DNA of 64,000 bases from Saprospiraceae bacterium (GTDB lineage: Bacteria > Bacteroidota > Bacteroidia > Chitinophagales > Saprospiraceae). Shown piece after piece: positions 1 to 6,351 of this stretch. The notes below the pieces were generated by a model. It searched no databases. It was given only the letters and a program-made list of their open reading frames with translations, and had not been told where the DNA came from. The DNA is taken from assembly GCA_041392805.1 (NCBI GenBank), contig JAWKLJ010000002.1, forward strand, positions 1,813,001-1,877,000, read 5' to 3'. Position 1 is the first letter of the stretch. Each line of letters starts with the position of its first letter. The translations under genes and the position numbers were made by a program.

Positions 1-1122
1 TTGATCGTTTGGGGCTGGCTCAAAGTCCGCCAGAGCAGTGAACCTGCCATAGAAGAACCCGAAGCAAGGCCAGCTTGGCCCGCCGTCACTTTATTAATTG
101 CCGCCTATAATGAAGCGGATATTTTAACGGAAAAAATAGCAAACTGCTTCCAGCTCGATTATCCCCCAGCGCAATTAAAGATCCTTTTTATCACAGATGG
201 ATCTTCCGATAATTCCGCTGCCATTTTAGCCGATTTTCCAGCCATTCAACACCTCCATAACCCCGAGCGCAAAGGAAAAATCGCTGCCGTAAAACGGGCG
301 ATGCCCTTTGTGGAGACCGACTTTGTCGTTTTCACCGATGCCAACACCTTTTTAAATCCTCAAAGCATTAAAGGCTTAATCGCTCATTTTAGAAATGAAA
401 AGATTGGGGCAGTGGCCGGAGAAAAACGCGTTAGAAATAAAACGGCTGACAAAGCGAGTGCAGCTGGAGAAGGCCTGTATTGGCAATACGAATCTTTTTT
501 GAAAAAGCAAGATGCCGCCTTATACAGCGTAGTGGGCGCCGCCGGAGAGCTTTACGCCATTCGAACTGCCTTGTTTCAGCATATTCCCGCCGATGCCATC
601 CTGGACGACTTTGAGCAAACGCTAAACATTGCCCAAAAAGGTCATCGGGTGGCCTACGAACCCATGGCTTTTGCCGAAGAAGAGGCTTCCGCGAATCTCC
701 AAGAAGAGCTCAAACGCAAAATCCGGATTTGTGCGGGTGGCTTCCAGGCCATGTCTCGCTTGCTCCCCCTATTGAATGTATTTCGCTATGGTGTTTTGTC
801 CTTTCAATACTTTTCTCATCGCGTATTGCGCTGGACCTTAGCGCCGCTGAGTTTGCCGCTTTTACTGCTTAGTAATATTTATTTGGTCTATGAAAATGGT
901 GGAAGCGGCTATCGCTTGTTATTGTTTTTGCAATTAGCCTTTTATTTGCAAGCCAGCATGGGTTATTTGTGGCGCGATAAACAATTGAATATCAAAGGCT
1001 TCTTTGTCCCGCTCTATTTTTGCATTATGAATTATGCCGTCTACGCCGGTTTCCTTCGCTTTATCCGAAACAAACAAACGGTGAATTGGGAAAAGGCCAA
1101 AAGGGCAAGCCAGGTGGGGTAG
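1..1122 (+). CDS. Glycosyltransferase family 2, 5'-truncated by the window
   Basis: Membrane-bound family 2 glycosyltransferase that would transfer a sugar from a nucleotide-sugar donor to a polysaccharide or lipid acceptor. The GT-A fold is visible from about residue 28: AAYNEAD at 34-40, TDGSSDN at 65-71, and FTDANT at 111-116 standing for the DxD metal site. A DDFEQT acceptor-site motif lies near residue 202, followed by a basic stretch in place of the usual QxxRW. The last ~100 residues hold hydrophobic membrane segments. The frame is open at base 1, so the true N-terminus, probably with another membrane helix, lies outside. Acceptor and donor cannot be read. Family certain, substrate unknown. 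Confidence 0.9.
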   Translation: MIVWGWLKVRQSSEPAIEEPEARPAWPAVTLLIAAYNEADILTEKIANCFQLDYPPAQLKILFITDGSSDNSAAILADFPAIQHLHNPERKGKIAAVKRAMPFVETDFVVFTDANTFLNPQSIKGLIAHFRNEKIGAVAGEKRVRNKTADKASAAGEGLYWQYESFLKKQDAALYSVVGAAGELYAIRTALFQHIPADAILDDFEQTLNIAQKGHRVAYEPMAFAEEEASANLQEELKRKIRICAGGFQAMSRLLPLLNVFRYGVLSFQYFSHRVLRWTLAPLSLPLLLLSNIYLVYENGGSGYRLLLFLQLAFYLQASMGYLWRDKQLNIKGFFVPLYFCIMNYAVYAGFLRFIRNKQTVNWEKAKRASQVG

Positions 1123-1142
1123 GGGGATGGGGCGAGGGGGTG

Positions 1143-1165
1143 TTGCAGGTGAAAAACACCTGCAA
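1143..1165. repeat. REP-like hairpin, GCAGGTG stem
   Basis: Perfect 9-bp stem (ttgcaggtg / cacctgcaa) around an A5 loop, just after the glycosyltransferase stop. The same stem and a similar G-rich left flank recur at 2406-2426, and a T4-loop version at 3093-3116. It may also work as a transcription terminator. Confidence 0.8.
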
Positions 1166-1212
1166 GGTGCGTGAAAGATGGAATTCCCTTAGAACCTGAA
1201 ATAGATAAAATA

Positions 1213-1695
1213 ATGCGTCAGTTTCACTTTTGTGTTGTAACATTAACTATGCTTTTCTTTGTTTTTAGCTGCCATTCAAGTTTAAAAAAAAATGCTGAAT
1301 TGGAGCTAAGGGACCTACAATTCCTTGGTGTTGATTCAATAGATACACCATACGGAAGGATAATATATTACGATTACCAATTTGAAATTAGAAATAATAG
1401 TAACGATATTTATGTTGATACAAAAGATGAAAAAGGGAATATATATTTCCCAAGCGTTTTTTCGATTGTGAAAAAAATAACACCCGATTCTTTAAATGAG
1501 GCAGGAACAATAATTGATGGAAATGCCTTTTTATCTAAAGTGAAAAAAAATGAAAAACGGCTTTTATCTGTTAGATTTGAGGATGATTGCTTAACTCATA
1601 TCTATCCTGATACTATTAAGCTTTATTTTACGTATTACTTAGATTCGTTATATATAAATCAAAAAAGGTTAGAGGTTTTAATTCCTTTGGAATAG
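1213..1695 (+). CDS. Putative small lipoprotein, unknown function
   Basis: I do not recognise the family. The ATG at 1213 is preferred over the upstream ATG at 1171, because it puts a classic lipoprotein signal at the N-terminus: MRQF, a hydrophobic run, then a lipobox-like FVFSC with the cysteine near residue 19. The mature part (~140 residues) is rich in Asp, Lys, Tyr and Ile and contains alternating beta-like segments, suggesting a small periplasmic or surface beta domain. The DNA is clearly more AT-rich than the flanking glycosyltransferase and tsaD, and REP hairpins lie on both sides, so recent acquisition is likely. No partner is evident. Confidence 0.6.
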   Translation: MRQFHFCVVTLTMLFFVFSCHSSLKKNAELELRDLQFLGVDSIDTPYGRIIYYDYQFEIRNNSNDIYVDTKDEKGNIYFPSVFSIVKKITPDSLNEAGTIIDGNAFLSKVKKNEKRLLSVRFEDDCLTHIYPDTIKLYFTYYLDSLYINQKRLEVLIPLE

Positions 1696-1725
1696 AATAA
1701 GATTCAGGTGGAAACCCCCGCTCGT

Positions 1726-1742
1726 CGTCGTTTGTAACGACG
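1726..1742. repeat. Second hairpin family, GTTTGTAAC core
   Basis: Seven-bp stem cgtcgtt / aacgacg with a 3-nt loop. It shares the central TTTGTA core with the hairpin at 1837-1859, read on the other strand, but has a different outer stem. This marks a second REP-like family distinct from the GTG-TTTTT-CAC hairpins nearby. Confidence 0.6.
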
Positions 1743-1791
1743 GCGAAATATCAATCTATGAAAAACCCGCGCCCCGCGCCGTATGTAGTCT

Positions 1792-2307
1792 ATGAAATAC
1801 CGAAGTAAGAATCATCTATGGTACCCTAGGATAGTCATTCGTAGTTACAAACTACGAATAACTGCGTTACTTATCTTCTTCTGTATGTTTTTTATGCGTT
1901 GTAATCCACCACTTCCATCTTTTGATCAACTTCAACTATTTGAGTGTCCTGAGTCGATAACCTATAGAGAAGCTTTAAGGAATGACTTAAATACTTATAC
2001 TGATGATGTAATATTACATGGTTATAAGCCCTTTTATAATACGGATTATATTTTTCAATTTGACAATAAAGGAACTGGATTTATTAATACTTGTATACTG
2101 ATCAACAAGAAATACAATTCTTTTCACATGGATTCCATCTCAAGTTTGCTATTGGAAAATGACTGTAAAATGTTAGATTTCGATACGCTTAAATCTTACT
2201 TTTTTAGTTTTAAGCTTATAAATAATAACGATTGTGAATTTGACTGTCATCTAAGTATTGGTGATTCCACCCTATTAACTTGTATTTGCAGGTTCGAGGA
2301 TTTTTAA
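1792..2307 (+). CDS. Putative AT-rich membrane-anchored or lipoprotein, unknown function
   Basis: Unrecognised product of at most 171 residues. After a basic N-terminus it has a hydrophobic run (LLIFFCMFFMRC) that could be a signal or lipid-anchor segment, although FMRC is a poor lipobox. The rest is polar and Asn/Asp/Cys-rich. Codons 16-23 are made from a palindromic repeat (1837-1859), so the annotated N-terminus may have been supplied by a repeat insertion. The only later in-frame ATGs are at 1885 and 1894, and these leave little signal sequence. Base composition matches the preceding AT-rich gene, not the housekeeping genes. It may be a decaying or recently acquired gene. Confidence 0.45.
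   Translation: MKYRSKNHLWYPRIVIRSYKLRITALLIFFCMFFMRCNPPLPSFDQLQLFECPESITYREALRNDLNTYTDDVILHGYKPFYNTDYIFQFDNKGTGFINTCILINKKYNSFHMDSISSLLLENDCKMLDFDTLKSYFFSFKLINNNDCEFDCHLSIGDSTLLTCICRFEDF
1837..1859. repeat. Palindrome inside the 5' end of a gene
   Basis: Perfect 9-bp inverted repeat attcgtagt / actacgaat with a 5-nt loop. Reversed, its core reads TTTGTA like the hairpin at 1726-1742. It encodes part of the N-terminus of the 1792-2307 frame. Confidence 0.7.
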
Positions 2308-2328
2308 TCTCAGCTGATGTCGGTGGCT

Positions 2329-2353
2329 GATGTCGGTGTTTTTCACTGACATC
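2329..2353. repeat. REP-like hairpin, GATGTCGGTG stem
   Basis: Ten-bp stem with T5 loop and one G-T pair, 185 bp upstream of the RAYT gene. Near-identical copies are at 2442-2474 and 3044-3068. Confidence 0.8.
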
Positions 2354-2405
2354 TCACCCAGCCATCCCAACCCCAGCCCTCTGGGCTGTGGCGGCGTGGG
2401 GGTGT

Positions 2406-2426
2406 TGCAGGTGAAAAACACCTGCA
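2406..2426. repeat. REP-like hairpin, GCAGGTG stem, second copy
   Basis: Perfect 8-bp stem tgcaggtg / cacctgca with A5 loop, preceded by a G-rich flank resembling that of the copy at 1143-1165. Confidence 0.8.
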
Positions 2427-2441
2427 TCGGCGTGTGAGCGT

Positions 2442-2474
2442 GGCTGATGTCGGTGTTTTTCACCGACATCAGCC
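2442..2474. repeat. Long REP-like hairpin upstream of RAYT
   Basis: Perfect 14-bp stem, left arm 2442-2455 and right arm 2461-2474, around a T5 loop. It is the best-preserved copy of the GATGTCGGTG family and lies 64 bp before the RAYT start, where transposase-linked REPs are expected. Confidence 0.85.
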
Positions 2475-2538
2475 CCAAATTTTTCAGATAATAGCGGTTA
2501 CCTTTTTCTAAAATATGCAATAAAGCTTATTAAAAAGT

Positions 2539-3045
2539 ATGTTGCATTTTTATAACTGCTATTTCACCACCTGTACCATCTTGAATTGGGAGCCCTTGCT
2601 TGCCGATGACAAATACAAGGACATCCTCATTGAAAGTTTTAGGTATCTCGTAAAGGAACAATCCGTTGAGATTTTTTCCTTTGTCATTATGCGCAATCAT
2701 TTTCATATGGTATGGCAAATCAATGAACCGCATACATTGAGTACGATCCAGCACCGTTTACTTAAGTATACTGCTCAGGCGATGAAAATGGAATTACAAC
2801 AATCAAATCCGGCATTTTTGCGAAAATTCAGGGTGGGCAAATACGATAGGGCCTATCAAATATGGAAGCGGAAATCCCTTTCCAAAACCGTCTACACACA
2901 ACATTTCTACCAACAAAAAGTCAATTACATCCACAAGAATCCATGCCGATCCACACCGCCATTGGCTGAATCACCTGCCGATTATCTCTATTCTTCCGCA
3001 TTTTATCATGAAACTGGTGTCAAAAACTGGGACTTCCTCAGCTGA
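2539..3045 (+). CDS. REP-associated tyrosine transposase (RAYT, Y1/IS200-like)
   Basis: Single-domain HUH/Y1 transposase of 168 residues, the usual RAYT size. The metal-binding HUH motif is H54-F-H56 in MRNHFHMVW, and the likely nucleophile is Y130 in VNYIHKNP, the typical RAYT context. Family knowledge: RAYTs nick and rejoin single-stranded REP hairpins and are held responsible for REP spread. Hairpins with the same stem flank the gene at 2442-2474 and 3044-3068, the latter overlapping the stop codon, giving a REP-RAYT-REP unit. No second transposase or IS terminal repeat is present, so this is a domesticated-type RAYT rather than a full IS200 element. Both catalytic motifs look intact. Confidence 0.9.
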   Translation: MLHFYNCYFTTCTILNWEPLLADDKYKDILIESFRYLVKEQSVEIFSFVIMRNHFHMVWQINEPHTLSTIQHRLLKYTAQAMKMELQQSNPAFLRKFRVGKYDRAYQIWKRKSLSKTVYTQHFYQQKVNYIHKNPCRSTPPLAESPADYLYSSAFYHETGVKNWDFLS

Positions 3046-3154
3046 TGTCGGTGTTTTTCACCGACATCTGTAGCGCGTGTTTTTCACGCGCCGTTGCAGG
3101 TGTTTTCACCTGCAACGCCCCCCGTTTTCACCTGCAACGCCCCCCCGTTTTCAC
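3044..3154. repeat. Cluster of three different REP-like hairpins plus degenerate half copies
   Basis: Three hairpins stand in a row: gatgtcggtg stem, T5 loop (3044-3068); gcgcgtg stem, T5 loop (3073-3091); gttgcaggtg stem, T4 loop (3093-3116). All share the apex GTG-T(4-5)-CAC but differ in the stem base. Then two C-rich half copies with TTTTCACCT follow to about 3154. The cluster sits between RAYT and the convergent tsaD gene and may also terminate both. Confidence 0.85.
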
Positions 3155-4156
3155 CTACATCCCCCACCTCGCCACAGGCGCCACCTCCTGGCTGCTAAAC
3201 TCACCATTCAAATATTTATAATAACCCGTAATGCCAATCATGGCGGCATTATCCGTACAGTATTCAAACTTGGGAATAAAGGTTTGCCAGCCTTTTTCTT
3301 CTCCGGTGCGCTGAATGGCTTGGCGCAAGCCGGAATTGGCAGAAACCCCGCCGGCAATGGCGATATTGGTAATCCCTGTTTGTTCGACAGCTAATACCAG
3401 TTTGTTGATAAGGATGCTAACAATTCTACTTTGTACGGAGGCGCAGATATGCGGCATTTGCTCCACTAAAAAAGCTGGATTGGCATTTATTTCTTTCTTC
3501 AGAAAATAGAGGATAGCCGTTTTGAGGCCGCTAAAGCTGAAATCGAGGCCCGGAATCTGAGGTTCGCTAAAGGAAAACTTCGCTTCTCCTGTTTGTGCCA
3601 GCTGGTCGATGATTGGCCCAGCCGGATAATCTAGCCCCAAAATTTTGCCCGTCTTATCAAACGCTTCACCAGCGGCGTCATCTATGGTTTGGCCGATCAC
3701 CTCCATTTCCAGGTGATTGCGCACTAACACGATTTGGGTATGGCCACCTGAGACGGTTAGGCAAAGAAAGGGAAAAGCAGGATGAGGTTCCTCCGCAAAA
3801 TGTGCCAGCACATGGGCAATCATATGGTGGACTTCGATGAGCGGTATATTGAGGCTCAAAGCCATCGCTTTGGCAAAAGACACGCCAACCATTAAAGAAC
3901 CAATTAAGCCCGGCCCCTTGGTAAAGGCAATGGCGCTAAGCTCCTTTTTGCTGATCCCCGCTTTCTCCAAAGCGAGGTTGACCACGGGAACAATGTTGGC
4001 CTGGTGGGCCCGGGAAGCCAATTCTGGCACGACACCGCCATACACCCGATGCGCTTCCTGGTTGGCGATACAATTGCTCAAAACCCTACCATTCTGTATA
4101 ATTGCAGCGGATGTGTCGTCGCATGATGATTCAATTGCTAAAATGTTTATCTTCAT
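3155..4156 (-). CDS. tsaD: tRNA N6-adenosine threonylcarbamoyltransferase TsaD
   Basis: Catalyses the transfer of threonylcarbamoyl from TC-AMP to A37 of ANN-decoding tRNAs, together with TsaB and TsaE, in the cytoplasm. The 333-residue length is normal. Visible family marks: N-terminal ESSCDDTSAA at 9-18, metal-binding H111 and H115 in VHHMIAH, the nucleotide-binding TVSGGHTQ, DDAAGEAFDKTGKILGL, and a C-terminal AIAGGVSANSGLR and CTDNAAMIG. It is transcribed towards the RAYT patch, with its C-terminal codons close to the REP cluster but intact. A TAnnTTTG element lies just upstream on the same strand. Confidence 0.98.
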   Translation of the reverse strand: MKINILAIESSCDDTSAAIIQNGRVLSNCIANQEAHRVYGGVVPELASRAHQANIVPVVNLALEKAGISKKELSAIAFTKGPGLIGSLMVGVSFAKAMALSLNIPLIEVHHMIAHVLAHFAEEPHPAFPFLCLTVSGGHTQIVLVRNHLEMEVIGQTIDDAAGEAFDKTGKILGLDYPAGPIIDQLAQTGEAKFSFSEPQIPGLDFSFSGLKTAILYFLKKEINANPAFLVEQMPHICASVQSRIVSILINKLVLAVEQTGITNIAIAGGVSANSGLRQAIQRTGEEKGWQTFIPKFEYCTDNAAMIGITGYYKYLNGEFSSQEVAPVARWGM

Positions 4157-4163
4157 TGTGATG

Positions 4164-4171
4164 CAAAAATA
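4164..4171 (-). promoter_or_regulatory. Candidate -7 element for tsaD
   Basis: TATTTTTG on the minus strand fits the Bacteroidota -7 consensus TAnnTTTG. It ends only ~8 nt before the tsaD ATG, so the leader would be very short. No clear -33 TTG at the usual spacing. Confidence 0.35.
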
Positions 4172-4232
4172 ACAGCTTGTTCAAATGTTTTAAGGAAAAA
4201 TTCTTATCATTGCATCAAAACAAACCGAAAAG

Positions 4233-4814
4233 ATGAGATTACTGATTAATTTGATTCTTGCTGCCGTTGTCATTGGGTTAGTTTGGACCCTGATTAGTAG
4301 CATTCAGGAGCCAATCGCTTTTAAAACGGAGAAAGAAAAGCGCGAACGTGCAGTAATTGAGAGATTAATGGATGTACGTACCGCACAAGACTTATTTCGT
4401 AGTATTAAGGGAGGATTTTCGCCTACCTTTGACTCTCTAAGAGAGGTACTCAAAACTGACAGTTTTGCCGTTGTGAAAGTGACAGGTGACCCTGATGATC
4501 CTAATTTTACAGGACAAATTTTGTATGACACGATTATGTCTCCTGCGATCGACTCCATTAATAGCTTGGGTATCGATTTGGATTCGCTGGGTTTTGTTCC
4601 TTACAGTGGCGGGGTACAGTTCGAAATGACTGCAGATACCTTAACTTACCAGAAAACTACAGTGACTGTAGTAGAAGTGGGTATCCCAAGACGGGTGTTC
4701 ATGGGCAAATACAAGGATAAGCGCTTTGCGAAATATGACCAAAGCTACGATCCTAATAAGCCAATTAAATTTGGTAACCTGAATGCACCCAATTTGTCTG
4801 GAAACTGGGAATGA
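4233..4814 (+). CDS. Conserved membrane-anchored protein, unknown function
   Basis: This 193-residue protein has one N-terminal transmembrane segment (about residues 3-23), then a charged, mainly extracytoplasmic domain beginning with a Glu/Lys/Arg-rich helix. I recognise it only as a type of conserved hypothetical that accompanies DUF3822 genes in Bacteroidota; no enzymatic motif is visible. Its stop overlaps the start of the DUF3822 gene by 4 bp (ATGA), so the two are translationally coupled and probably work together. It is divergent from tsaD. Confidence 0.75.
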   Translation: MRLLINLILAAVVIGLVWTLISSIQEPIAFKTEKEKRERAVIERLMDVRTAQDLFRSIKGGFSPTFDSLREVLKTDSFAVVKVTGDPDDPNFTGQILYDTIMSPAIDSINSLGIDLDSLGFVPYSGGVQFEMTADTLTYQKTTVTVVEVGIPRRVFMGKYKDKRFAKYDQSYDPNKPIKFGNLNAPNLSGNWE

Positions 4815-5656
4815 TCAAATTTGAGATTGTTGAAGATACCTTTGCCAAAAATAAGGCGAATGAGCTAGAGCTGTCCATCCTGGCAGGGGTGGACAGCTTT
4901 ACCTATATGGTCGTCGATAAACGCCGACATATTCAGGTACTCAAGGAATACGCCCTGGAAGAAGAAGCCAGCTTGCCTCGCCGCCAAAGAGCGGTCCAGA
5001 AAATAGTTAAGGATGATGCTTTTTTGCAGTTGCCTTATCTTAAAACTCGCTTGGGACTCATTGGCCTTCAGTCAACTATACTTCCAGAACGACTTTACAA
5101 CCCCAGTAAGCACAAAGTTTATCTATCGCAATTGACCGATCTTTCTATTAATGCAGAGATCGTAGCTGAGGATTTGTTTCATCTTTCAGCTAAGCTTATT
5201 TATGCGCTTGATCCCAAGACGCAAATTATTAGTAAACAGTTTCCTACCGCTCAAAAAGTCCATCTTTATACGGCGTTCCTGGAAACCTTACGTCCACATG
5301 CTGCCGCCCAAAAAGGATCTCACCTTTTTTGCCATGTGCGCGCCCGAAAAATCTACCTGTTCCTCTATGATGGAACACTATTGCAGTATACCAACCATTT
5401 TACCTACCAATCAGCCAGGGATTTTCTATACTATGTTTTGTTGATTTTCAAAACATATCATCTTAATCCCAAGGATGTACCGCTTTATTTGTCCGGACAA
5501 TTGGTGAAGGACTCGGAGGTGTATCGCTTGCTTTTCAGGTACTTGCAGCGCATTGATTTCTTAAAAGTTCCAGCTGTTTTTTCCCTTGGACCCAAGTTGA
5601 GTTTACAGCCAGCCTATTTTTATTTTGACCTTATGAGTATTCAACAGCACCTCTGA
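4811..5656 (+). CDS. DUF3822 family protein
   Basis: This 281-residue cytoplasmic protein matches the DUF3822 family seen in Bacteroidota: an N-terminal LSILAGVDSFTYMVVD block, a central PERLYNPS motif, and a C-terminal half with an actin/ASKHA-like alternation of strands (FCHVRARKIYLFLYDG, PLYLSGQLV). The fold resemblance to PilM/FtsA-type ATPases is inference from this pattern. It overlaps the upstream membrane protein by 4 bp and precedes rsmD by 10 bp, forming a tight operon. Its cellular role is not known. Confidence 0.8.
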   Translation: MIKFEIVEDTFAKNKANELELSILAGVDSFTYMVVDKRRHIQVLKEYALEEEASLPRRQRAVQKIVKDDAFLQLPYLKTRLGLIGLQSTILPERLYNPSKHKVYLSQLTDLSINAEIVAEDLFHLSAKLIYALDPKTQIISKQFPTAQKVHLYTAFLETLRPHAAAQKGSHLFCHVRARKIYLFLYDGTLLQYTNHFTYQSARDFLYYVLLIFKTYHLNPKDVPLYLSGQLVKDSEVYRLLFRYLQRIDFLKVPAVFSLGPKLSLQPAYFYFDLMSIQQHL

Positions 5657-5666
5657 CCCACTCATT

Positions 5667-6221
5667 ATGCGAATTATTGGAGGAAAATTCAAAGGCCGTC
5701 GTTTCATTCCACCAGCTAAAAACTGGCCTACCCGCCCTACTACCGATTTTGCCAAGGAAGGTCTATTTAATATCATTCAAAATCATTTCGACATCAGTGC
5801 GTTAAAGGTCTTAGACTTGTTTGGCGGAACTGGAAACCATAGTTATGAATTTATCTCCCGAGGGTGTCAGGATGTTACCTATGTAGATCAATTTCCAGGC
5901 TGTGTTGCTTTTGTGAAAAAAACCAGTGAATTATTGGATATTCAAGACCAACTCAAGATCGTAAAAGGAGATGTCTTTAAATTTATTAAGTATGCCACCG
6001 CCCAATACGATTATATTTTCGCAGGCCCACCTTATCCACTACCCAATATTCCAGCTATTCCCGACCTTATTTTCGAAAAGGATATGGTCAAGGCTGATGG
6101 TTGGCTGGTATTAGAACATAATCCTACCCACAATTTTAAAAACCATCCACGGTTTTTCCAAGAAAGAAATTACGCCCAAACGATTTTCAGCATTTTCACG
6201 CCACCCCAAGGAACGGAATAA
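5667..6221 (+). CDS. rsmD: RsmD-family 16S rRNA (guanine966-N2)-methyltransferase, altered motif IV
   Basis: SAM-dependent methyltransferase expected to methylate G966 of 16S rRNA. The N-terminal MRIIGGKFKGRR and the TRPTTDFAKEGLFNII block are typical of RsmD; SAM motif I is DLFGGTGN (residues 50-57). Motif IV, normally DPPY, here reads A119-G120-P-P-Y, so the catalytic-loop aspartate is replaced by glycine (codon ggc at 6024-6026, one base from gac). Length 184 is normal, and nothing else looks degenerate. It closes the DUF3822 operon. Either a lineage-specific active variant or a weakened enzyme. Confidence 0.88.
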   Translation: MRIIGGKFKGRRFIPPAKNWPTRPTTDFAKEGLFNIIQNHFDISALKVLDLFGGTGNHSYEFISRGCQDVTYVDQFPGCVAFVKKTSELLDIQDQLKIVKGDVFKFIKYATAQYDYIFAGPPYPLPNIPAIPDLIFEKDMVKADGWLVLEHNPTHNFKNHPRFFQERNYAQTIFSIFTPPQGTE

Positions 6222-6304
6222 GCTCGATTAAGGTTGAATATTTTGACTTCATAAAGAAAGTCCTCAGAATGCTGGCAAATCGCCTCCGTATTCCATTAAA
6301 ATTT

Positions 6305-6312
6305 TATCTTTG
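6305..6312 (+). promoter_or_regulatory. Candidate -7 element for argS
   Basis: TATCTTTG matches TAnnTTTG exactly and lies 39 nt upstream of the chosen argS ATG. It overlaps a possible TTG start at 6310, which argues against translation beginning there. Confidence 0.5.
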
Positions 6313-6351
6313 CCGCTTCCGCTTAGTGAGTTAAATAATAAGCTTTATTTC

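Noticed and set aside
2275..2520. 81-codon minus-strand frame
   Set aside because: Made wholly of REP hairpin sequence; translation repeats SVKNTDISH-type junk seen in every copy.
3077..3394. 105-codon plus-strand frame
   Set aside because: Starts in the REP cluster and runs antisense through tsaD, which is clearly the real gene.
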